A stretch of 64,000 bases of DNA from Enchytraeus crypticus. Lineage: Eukaryota; Annelida; Clitellata; Enchytraeida; Enchytraeidae. The position numbers and the translations under genes are program-made. The first letter of the stretch is position 1; each line of letters starts with the position of its first letter. Under the pieces are notes generated by a model. The model saw only the letters and a list, made by a program, of their open reading frames with translations. It did no database searches and was not told the DNA's origin. This document shows positions 55,020 through 64,000 of this stretch, in pieces. The stretch is from NCBI GenBank assembly GCA_905160935.1, contig CAJHZI010000294.1, positions 871,001 through 935,000 of the forward strand. The letters run 5' to 3'.

Positions 55020-58000
55020 TTATCTGAGTAACATATTATAAAATACGTAGAACTACCATACAAATAATGAAGAATATTGTTTTTATTTCATAACTTAACG
55101 GCATCGATACTAATTAAATCGGAGTCACAATCATCCAAACCGGTAGACCTTAATTTATCGGCAATACGATTACAGAAGAAAAAGAAACCTAGCTTTACAA
55201 TAACAAAGAAGTTTGAATCAATAAAGATTTAACAGGGTGCATTGGTGCCTTTCTTAAAATCACTACGAGTACCGTAAATCAATAAAATGTGACAATGTGT
55301 TGCAATACTCAAAAACGACAGTAGCATTGAGTAAATTATAGAGTAAAAATAGCCTAGCGGTCGAAAATTGTAATCAGCTAACAGTCTGTAACTGGGATTT
55401 GAGCGACAAATTGATTTACCTTCGTGTCATGACATCAACTACATATCGATCATACCTCCCTAATGTAAAATCTACTCTAATCTAGATATAAAATTACAAT
55501 AAAACGGGACACTACCTAGCCATTCCTTGTACTGTACTCTGACATCTAGTCAAGATAACCTTTGGAAATAAAAACAGACGTTAAACTATAGTCTAATTGA
55601 GTAAATATATCTGAATTCAACGGATATGTGACACCTTAAATCATTAACACCTACTAGTTAATCATCAGAATATAAAAAGTATACATACAAAAGCACATAC
55701 AATTCGATACAAATATGAATGTACAAACACATAATTATACATAAATAGTAAGTGCGAGTCAGAAAGTTTGCACCACACTGTATGACGCAGAGAATTGCGC
55801 TATAAAGACAGACTAAATATTCGACAACTTAATTTTTAACACCGGCAGTAGATACCTCTGCTTCTCGTTAACAATAAAAGTTTAAAGTTTACTTCTAATA
55901 ACTGTATTGACGGGAATTCACGGATTAATTTGTAGTTGTTATCCAACACAATAAGCTAGCCACAGTGCTGATTTCAGCAACTGATAATGTAGGGCTAACA
56001 ACTTTATTTTACCTCAGTTCTGCCGAGTATTTCTGCTAATCAATAAATATCCTCAAAAACAACAGTAAATTGAGTTATGCTGGTATCTACTAAGCTCGCC
56101 TTAAACCGCCGATCACTTACACCTCTTTGCTGAGAGTTCAACCACTAATCAGAAATTTTTGTATTCACTAGAAAAGGTTGCTTCGTTATTAACTAAAGGT
56201 CACCCGCCAAAATTAAAGCGTTCAGCCAATGACAGTGCTGTCTTTCAAGCTGATCGACCAATAAACTTACTTCGTAAACAAAACTAGAATATTACTTCTT
56301 ACTCAGTGGTTTAACTAATCAGCGGTGTACACTTCCGAAAAAGTGCCGCTGCAACGCATCACTTTAAGTTGCGATTCAAGCTTACTCAGAACCAAATTGT
56401 GACTAATCTGTAGTTTACACAGCTGTTGAGTTTTAAGAACCATTCTATCTCGCTAGGGAATACGACCATTACTGTCTCAGCAAAGCTGATCCGAGGCAAA
56501 ATTGGCAGTTAAATGTTTAGTATTCATATCTTTCTGCACAAACAGCATTGTAAATTAGACATGACACACATAACATGATTTCGCAATGGACTAGCTTATC
56601 TATCAGTATTTCTTGAACTATATACATTTAGACAGCCCTGTACATGCTCCATATTGCACAATACAAGAGTACATTACGTTAGATCTTAAGGGCAAAAGTA
56701 GTGAATAATTTCTACAGTCTGCATAAAAATACTATTTAAATAGCGCATTTCAGATAATATTTAACTTTTCTAACAAATACTGGCCCGTAAGCCAGACCAC
56801 AAATAACCAATCACAACATCAATGCTGTAAACAACCAATCACAATTCAACTTAGAAACTGACAAAAAGTTATTCAGTTACTTGTAGTTAACCACCTACAT
56901 GAAGTAGCAGTACAATCTCTCAAATTACTATCGACTACCAACAGACTGTTACAGACAAAAGAGGATGGAAGATACCTGATGCAGTAATTTAGATTTCTAC
57001 CAATATTAAAAAATCAATATAACAAATACCCTACTTTAAAATAACGCCATTACTGTATCATATTCATGTAGGCTTATCGGTACAAATCAGACATTAAAAT
57101 AGGACATACTAATAACTGCTATATCAAATCTAAAAATTTTACTTGACAGACTTACCTAATTTAGTATGACTATAGCGAAGCAGTATAAAATGATAATAGT
57201 TTGGCAAAACTTAGCAAAATCTAGATTACACCTAACAAAGCTGCAAAAAATTTGACAATTTCACAATAAAGATGATGCCTTATTTTTCATATAACAAGAA
57301 ATATCATTTACAATTTAGAAGCAATACAACTGCCAGATACAGAAAATTTAACCAATTAAGCTTACAGTGATCAAATTCAGTGAAGCAAAAGTACAAATGA
57401 CAGAGATTTAGACACATAGTTATAGTCTATACATTGTGTTCCAAAAATATTGAGACAACGTTCAGAATTTTAGCAAAATAAATTGCAAGTGCATTGTATT
57501 TTTGTGAGAGATTTGTCAATCATTGGCCTTCAAAGGAGTAACAGAAGGTCTTTAGTTAATTATTCTCATAGAAATGTGGACCCTAATAAGATATAAGCAT
57601 ATTCAACCGTCCAAAGAGAACGTGGACACAGGCAAGACGCTGCTGTTGGCACTATCAAGAGACTGAGTCATCAATGGTTGAGTCATCAATGGTCGAGTCA
57701 TCTATTGGTCGAGTCATCAATGGTTATCTGACGAAACGTGTCTACTCCTCAACTCTACATCTCATCCCAGTACTGAAGCTTCGCTCCTCACACCCGTTCA
57801 TTAAGACTTTCCATACCGCAACCTAGAGAGTCGAGGCTACCAATAGATAGCCACGATGATGGTCAGATGAAATGGGGCGTGGATATCACGTAACGGTTAG
57901 AAAGTTAACCTAGGATGCAAGTGGCCGAGATTCAAAGACCAGGTCAGATAACAAATGATGGATATCTTCTTGGATCCATGGACGATAATTTATGTATCAG

Positions 58001-58320
58001 ATCCTGTTACCAATTGGCTCTATTAATAACAATGCTATGATTAACAATGGAAAGGATTGATTATAACCTGCCGGAAACCTGTAAAGCAGTCTCAAAGGCT
58101 GTTCACCGGCCGTGACACTACTATAGAAATTGTCGGAGGCTATTATTATATTATAATTAAAGCGAGTACAAAAATCTCCTTCAGGAAAACCTTTCGAGAT
58201 TCTTCTAATAATCGTCGATCAGACTACAAGCAGTCGATTGTAGCATCCTACTGAAAGAGGAAGAATTAACTGATAGATGCCAAGGTCATCACTCAAAATA
58301 TTAATTTCCTTAATTATGTC
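55020..58320. other. Intergenic stretch between convergent SCHIP1 and arrestin
   Basis: No gene or clear repeat. A short tandem of GAGTCATCAATGGT lies at 57664-57720. Confidence 0.4.
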
Positions 58321-58324
58321 GCGA

Positions 58325-58330
58325 TTTATT
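58325..58330 (-). terminator. Candidate arrestin poly(A) signal
   Basis: AATAAA on the minus strand, about 215 bp after the arrestin stop codon. The position is plausible for a short 3' UTR. Confidence 0.45.
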
Positions 58331-58544
58331 TCAAATTTGGAGATTATATATACTGCATACATAGAAGATCCACATACATTGAAATGGCATAATGATCATA
58401 AAATTTGCAAAACATTTAATTAAAATAGAAGATATTCTTTCTCGATTTTCTTGAAACACAATGTAGTAACAGTAGACGATGTAACGAAGCATGGGATTGG
58501 TCAATAAGGCTGCAGTATTAGGGTGCAGGATCTGGAATGCCGAC

Positions 58545-58644
58545 TCATGCTTCAGTATCGTCTGTGTCATGACCTTTTAGACGCAACCTCGCAAAGTCTT
58601 CAAATATTATATCGTCGTCCTGTATTGGAGCTCCATTAACGCTA
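58545..58644 (-). CDS. Beta-arrestin, last coding exon (AP2-binding tail)
   Basis: On the minus strand the acceptor TTTTTACAG is followed by 100 nt. With the two carried bases it reads DSVNGAPIQDDDIIFEDFAR, then LRLKGHDTDDTEA and TGA at 58547-58545. DDDIxFEDFARxRLKG is the hallmark beta-arrestin C-terminus. Phe-x-x-Phe with the downstream Arg binds the beta2-adaptin ear and drives receptor internalisation through clathrin pits (family knowledge). Visual arrestins lack this. Phase matches the upstream exon exactly. Confidence 0.93.
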
Positions 58645-59164
58645 CTGTAAAAACAAAAATTTCAAACAAATCACACCATTAGTAAAACAACAGGAAACAG
58701 ATAGTTTACTTCAGAGAATACAACAATTGAAATAATATAATATTGCTTAGAGTGATCACTTGCAGCAAAATTTAAATTGTGACAGCAGCATTATTATTTC
58801 CACATAAAAATAAGATAAATTGCTTTTCTACAAAGAAATGTTGTCAATGAAATTGATTAACTTAGCCTACCCAGCAAGATGTGCATTTATCTAATATTAA
58901 AATATGATACTAATAAATTAAATAAAAACTAAATAAGTTGGCTACAACAAAACTTGGAGAAATAAATTACCAATGATTCACATAATAAATTCAAGCTAGT
59001 ACAGAGTCAACACCTGGACCATAAAATTATGAAAGTTTAAGATTAAGCTTATTTATACTTCTATCTATCGAATTTGTTAATAAGCACTGAATTAAAATGT
59101 TACCTACAATTAGGATGAAAAGGTTAAAAGACAAAAAGTAAATTTAATAAAACAAAATACAATA

Positions 59165-59345
59165 TCATAATCATCATCATCTTCCCTAGAATCCCAGTTT
59201 AATTAGTCTCGGGATACGAATAGACATTCTCCAATCCCCTCAGTCCCACACCAATCACAATTCCCATACCCTTCCATTCTCTAAAATTTGTGTAGCAATT
59301 TCTGGCACTTACACGCTCACCAACCGAATGACTTTCTGACAAAAA
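59165..59345 (-). repeat. Family B element, truncated
   Basis: TCATCATCATCTTCCCTAGA, TCGGGATACGAATAGACATT and CGCTCACCAACCGAATGACT, ending at TTTCTGAC. It lies in the last arrestin intron, antisense-symmetric to the other copies. Confidence 0.75.
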
Positions 59346-59460
59346 TTTAGAAAAAGCCAAAATAAATACAATATAAATCTAAATACAATATAATACAATA
59401 TATACAAAACAATATAATATATACAATAAATAAATACAATATAAATCTAAGAAAGCATAC

Positions 59461-59649
59461 TCGGTGTCAAAGATGATAAGATTGGTATCGACAGCGCTGT
59501 GATCCCCTCCCGCAGTAGGATTGGCATCAGACCCGGCACCCCCCTGCCCCCCTTGACCCTGGGGTAACCCACTCACGGGTCTACTGGGGGGTGGGGAGTC
59601 CAATGGCTTAGGGTGGGTCAGGGTGAACGGTAGCTCCACCGACAAATCA
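59461..59649 (-). CDS. Beta-arrestin, penultimate exon (clathrin-box exon)
   Basis: The minus-strand acceptor GATGTTTAG ends at 59650. The first base completes AGT (Ser), then DLSVELPFTLTHPKPLDSPP, a Gly/Gln-rich insert PQGQGGQGGAGSD, and VDTNLIIFDT before a GTATGC donor. VELPFTLxHPKP is the end of the arrestin C-domain. LIIFD fits the clathrin box L-phi-x-phi-[DE] (family knowledge). The loop between them is longer and more Gly-rich than I would expect for a mammalian beta-arrestin. Confidence 0.92.
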
Positions 59650-60566
59650 CTAAACATCAATCGAGCTAACACTGATAACGATTTCTAACAAGAAACTCAC
59701 TACACGTTACCCAATTAATCAATCAATCAAGGCAATATTGACGACGGCTATGAAGAGGACCCTGAACGGGTTGGGAGGGGGGGGGGGGGTTATTAAGCCC
59801 AATAGTTTGTTTGCTTGATCTGGATTCAGGCATAATCAAACTCATGGTAGATGAACAAAAAAAGTTAAACAAAGGTTTAAATGAGTAAAAATAAATGACA
59901 AACTAATATCTGAATAAAAAATATCCATACACAATAGCAAGAAGTGAAGTTGCAAGTAGGACTTATACCAAATTAGACTTAAAAAGAAAAGATAAAATAT
60001 ACTTATGTAACTGATACAAAATTAGTACAAATAAAAATATTTAAAAAATTTTATCTAGCCATCGGAATAAGATTTTAGTTTACATATCAGGGAAACACGG
60101 AGGATATGATGTAGGTAAATATTATTAACAAAATTCATTTAAATTTAACAAAGCCTTTGCTATAGATCACAATATGACTAGTCGTAAAAGTAGTATATAA
60201 CACTAAGTGGACAATAAACTTTTAAATAGATGCATAATCCATTTTGATTTCTAATAAAATATTATCAAATTAAAAGCTGAATAATCAAAGACAGATGTAA
60301 TAATTTACGACTCAATTGACTTTCTTAACTGGTTTTAACTAATTTTGGCTAGACAATACAGGAGTTTTTATACTGTAACAAAAGAATCTCTTCATTAAAC
60401 ATTAGGCATATCAATTTTGGATATTCCTCAGCAAATTAAGCTCATACAAAGTATATTTTTACAGTACTATCACTGCAAACAATTAAATTTTACAAATACT
60501 GTAATAGTAATGTCACAAAACATAGTCTATTTATTATACATCATATAGAAATTTGACAGGCATTAC

Positions 60567-60653
60567 CTGGAGCCAAAGCCGAGCAGTAGTCTAACTTTGA
60601 CTTTATATTGCACCACTATACCCAAGTTCTCCTTCTGACTTTGGTCACTGATG
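60567..60653 (-). CDS. Beta-arrestin, C-domain strand exon
   Basis: The minus-strand acceptor TATTTTGCAG is followed by 87 nt. After one completing base it reads ISDQSQKENLGIVVQYKVKV, then RLLLGFGS. It corresponds to the arrestin block LGIIVSYxVKVKLxV. The donor CCAG|GTAATG leaves phase 2, fitting the next exon. The N-terminal and central exons are not in the window, since 61-64 kb is repeat DNA; they lie further right. Confidence 0.9.
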
Positions 60654-60818
60654 CTGCAAAATATATTAAAAGAGCATCATAATATTTAAAGGAACACTAC
60701 AATTGAAAAAGACAATACAACAACAAATCAACAACAAAAGCACTTACAATTGTACTTCTAATAGTCCTTACAGTAGTATCTACAATGTTACTTACAACAG
60801 TACTTACATCAATGATCA

Positions 60819-60952
60819 TATATATATATATATTATCTATAGATATATATAGATCTATATATATATATATATATATATATAACATATATATGTATATATA
60901 TATTATATATAGTATATATATATAATATACACAATATATAAATATATATACA

Positions 60953-61010
<58 letters not shown>
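60819..61010. repeat. Complex (TA)n tract
   Basis: TA runs with ATAGATC, CATATATG and ACAATATA interruptions. The last pure run ends exactly where the inverted-repeat element begins. Confidence 0.8.
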
Positions 61011-61014
<4 letters not shown>

Positions 61015-63063
61015 CATTCCATGTCAACTGGTCCAAATTTAGAAAATCTTCCCAGGTGACTCTCTCAGATTTAATCGATATTTTAACAGTGTAAAGTAAA
61101 ATATGTCTCTAGGCTAGATTTAAAATTTAAAATCAAACGGTTGACCGGTTGGGGAGTTATGGCGGTCATTCTGACTCCACCGTAGATCCATTTTGGCACG
61201 AAAAATGAAGCGCGTGTTACTTTTTCAGTACTTTGAACAGCTATAATTTGGCTATTTATGGTCCTATCCATTTGAAACTTCCCAACAATGCTATATTTGA
61301 TGCGTAGATTCAGAAAAAGCATTCGGAATTCAAGTGGCATGTATATCTTGGCTGCTACGGCAGCTCAAACTTGATGTTTTGCAAAAGTAGAAATTTTTGA
61401 AAAGGTGACTTTGAGTCCTGATAATTCTCAAAATCGACCAACCACATTATTGCAAGCCATTTAGTTTAATAATATGTCAATAACATAAAGCACTTAAAGT
61501 AAACACACATTATAGTGAATAATCAACTATGTTGATATCTATCACTTTTAAAACCACATGTTTAATCCATTGGGCAATTTAGACCATTTTCCGTATAACC
61601 AGTCCAGTGAATGTCCGAGATTTTACTCTCAGATCAGCGCGACCGGAATTCGAATCCATGAGGATTCAAATCACCTTAGGATTTGTCATTTAAAACTTCA
61701 TGACCCTTAAAAACTTCACTTGTTACCCTCAGAAGCATCTTGGATTTAGAAAACCATTAGCTCAAACTTTTAAAAAATTGAAGCATCACCCAATTTTAGG
61801 ACAACTTCAAGGCCATGGTTAGGCACCTAGTCAGTTGATCACAAACTTCAAACTGTTGCTATTTACAGGTCGATATGATACTAACTTATTGTAAAAATAT
61901 TTATTTCTCAACTCCGTTAGAATATATAGCAATAGCCATGTAAACTTACCCATCGAAGGTCGTTTTTACACAAAAAATTAAAATGCTTATAATTTTTCAT
62001 TACTTTAAAGCATTATATCTCGTCTATTTATGGTCCTATCTATATGAGACTAATCCAAAATACTATAAATATTGCATAGATTCAGCATATGTACTCATAA
62101 TTCATGTGGCTTCTATATCTTGGCAATTGCAGCAGCTCAAACTTTATGTTTCATTAAGTTTCAATACGATTTAAATTTACTAAAGCTAACTTTGAAACCG
62201 GTTCATTCTATATATTTAAAAAGCAGATGCAAGAAATCCATTTAGTTTAATAATTTGGACGTCTCAAAATAATATAAAACACTTATGAACTCCAAAAACA
62301 GCTAGATGGCACACCATCAGTTGGCGTCAACTAATGAAATTTTCAACATATTTAAAAATTTGCGAAAAATAGGGTTAGCATGCATGATCATACCTATACT
62401 TTAGAAACGATGTGAGAAGCTAATCTTTTTACAGGATGTTGCTAACATACTAATCTATAAATGGCATAAGTTTAAAGGATCTACGCAACTGTCAACATGG
62501 GTAGTCCAGTGGGCGAAGTTTGGTGAAAATTGAGTTCGGATAAATTATCTTTCAACTTTGAAGTTATCACTTTATGTAACTGCTAAGTGTCTTATTTCAC
62601 ACAGCTATATGCATAGTATCAGAATATATACTTAATCTACAGATGTTGCACACATTATGAGATTTATAGCATCCCAAAGTCACACTTTTTGAAAATGTGA
62701 CCTTCATTTTTGGTCAAGTTTGGATCGCTACAGCAACCAAGATATATGTGTGACATGAATTTTGACTTCATATTCTTCATCTACACCACAAATATAGTAT
62801 ACAGGGAAAGATTCTTGTACATTGGATAAGAACTAACAGAGATGTGGCCCTTCAAAGTTGAGAAAATTTTAGACATATTTTGATTTTCGTACAAAATTCG
62901 ACCAATGGTGGGGTCACTAAAATCGTCATAACTTAACAACCGGTGTACCAATTTCATTAAAATTTTAAATCTAACCTAGAGACATATTTTACCTCACATG
63001 GTGTAAATTTCAAGTAAATCTGAGATGATCACCTGGGGACCATTGGACCAGTTGACATGGAAT
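61011..63063. mobile_element. Non-autonomous inverted-repeat element, copy 1
   Basis: The ends ATTCCATGTCAACTGGTCC (from 61017) and its complement (to about 63063) enclose 2 kb without a coding frame. Inverted similarity extends inward for about 400 bp (TATGTCTCTAGG, ATATCTTGG-CTGCTACGGCAGC against GCTACAGCAACCAAGATAT). An internal direct duplication (about 61230-61420 and 62005-62200) and a SINE-E piece (about 61500-61700) lie within. It looks like a large MITE or foldback element that inserted beside (TA)n. Confidence 0.7.
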
Positions 63064-63078
63064 TAAAAAACTATTTGT

Positions 63079-64000
63079 TCATTACATGTCAACTGGTTCA
63101 AATTCTGAACATCTTCCCAGGTGACCATCTCAGATTGGCCTGAAATTGACGATTTTAGTGACCCCACCATTGGTCTAATTTTGTACGAAAATCAAAATAT
63201 GTCTAAAATTTTCTCAACTTTGAAGGGCCACATCTCTGTTAGTTCTTATCCAATGTACAAGAATCTTTCCCTGTATACTATATTTGTGGTGTATATAACG
63301 AGATATAACGCTTTAAAGTAGCGAAAAATTATAAGCATTTTAATTTTTTGTGTAAAAACGACCTTCGATGGGTAAGTTTACATGGCTATTGCTATATATT
63401 CTAACGGAGTTGAGAAATAAATATTTTTACAATAAGTTAGTATCATATCGACCTGTAAATAGCAACAGTTTGAAGTTTGTGATCAACTGACTAGGTGCCT
63501 AACCATGGCCTTGAAGTTGTCCTAAAATTGGGTGATGCTTCAATTTTTTAAAAGTTTGAGCTAATGGTTTTCTAAATCCAAGATGCTTCTGAGGGTAACA
63601 AGTGAAGTTTTTAAGGGTCATGAAGTTTTAAATGACAAATCCTAAGGTGATTTGAATCCTCATGGATTCGAATTCCGGTCGCGCTGATCTGAGAGTAAAA
63701 TCTCGGACATTCACTGGACTGGTTATACGGAAAATGGTCTAAATTGCCCAATGGATTAAACATGTGGTTTTAAAAGTGATAGATATCAACATAGTTGATT
63801 ATTCACTATAATGCGTGTTTACTTTAAGTGCTTTATGTTATTGACATATTATTAAACTAAATGGCTTGCAATAATGTGGTTGGTCGATTTTGAGAATTAT
63901 CAGGACTCAAAGTCACCTTTTCAAAAATTTCTACTTTTGCAAAACATCAAGTTTGAGCTGCCGTAGCAGCCAAGATATACATGCCACTTGAATTCCGAAT
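63079..64000. mobile_element. Same inverted-repeat element, copy 2, opposite orientation, cut by window end
   Basis: Starts TCATTACATGTCAACTGG. From 63297 to 64000 it is the reverse complement of 61321-62027, with coordinates summing to 125321 at both ends, so no net indel over about 700 bp and only a few base differences. Positions 63150-63295 pair with 62785-62925, which implies a 754-bp deletion relative to copy 1. Confidence 0.8.

Noticed and set aside
57440..57720. Possible DNA transposon end or transposase remnant
   Set aside because: A few words resemble Tc1-type ends, but I could not find a matching inverted end or a readable transposase frame.

Overview
The window is nuclear DNA from an AT-rich, repeat-dense animal genome. 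The evidence is GT-AG introns, split genes belonging to animal-only families, tRNA-derived SINEs, non-LTR retrotransposons, Tc1/mariner DNA and very many (TA)n and (CT)n runs. I cannot name the species. An invertebrate bilaterian fits, but that is inference. Genes occupy only a few per cent of the window.

Three genes are supported. (1) A minus-strand gene at about 3.6-7.25 kb that I do not recognise. It has an 82-nt start exon, one large 1.86-kb exon, a 33-nt microexon and a 38-nt exon, and its splice phases agree throughout. (2) A plus-strand SCHIP1-type gene (schwannomin-interacting protein 1) from 33.5 to 50.6 kb. Seven exons encode about 600 residues ending in the diagnostic C-terminal coiled coil. 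An additional exon at 36.5 kb may give a short, prematurely terminated isoform. (3) The last three coding exons of a beta-arrestin on the minus strand (60.65 to 58.55 kb), carrying the clathrin- and AP2-binding tail. Its other exons lie beyond the right edge. SCHIP1 and arrestin are convergent, 8 kb apart.

Layout. 0.3-2.3 kb: a decayed Tc1/mariner element with a LINE fragment inside it. 2.4-7.3 kb: unrecognised gene. 8.0-8.9 kb: (TA)n-centred repeats and a perfect palindrome. 10.2-14.2 kb: a nearly full-length but broken LINE (ORF1 remnant, endonuclease, reverse transcriptase). 14.2-33.5 kb: no gene found; SINEs, minisatellites and a LINE fragment. 33.5-50.6 kb: SCHIP1, whose introns hold a 2.2-kb DNA transposon inserted in a (TA)n tract and more SINEs. 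50.6-58.5 kb: intergenic, with a 5S-rRNA-like sequence and a 42-bp minisatellite that stays open as a 228-codon frame. 58.5-60.7 kb: arrestin. 61.0-64.0 kb: two head-to-head copies of a non-autonomous inverted-repeat element whose arms are almost identical.

At least three dispersed families recur. SINE-A is tRNA-like with a GGTTCAAATCC B box; about 8 copies. Family B is about 270 bp with a (GAT)n tail; 8 copies. Family C ends in (GA)n; about 5 copies. The most unusual theme is structural: several (TA)n tracts sit at the centre of inverted repeats, two of them with perfect 62-nt and 41-nt arms. No operon, CRISPR or other prokaryotic system is present. All repeat identities and boundaries were read by eye.
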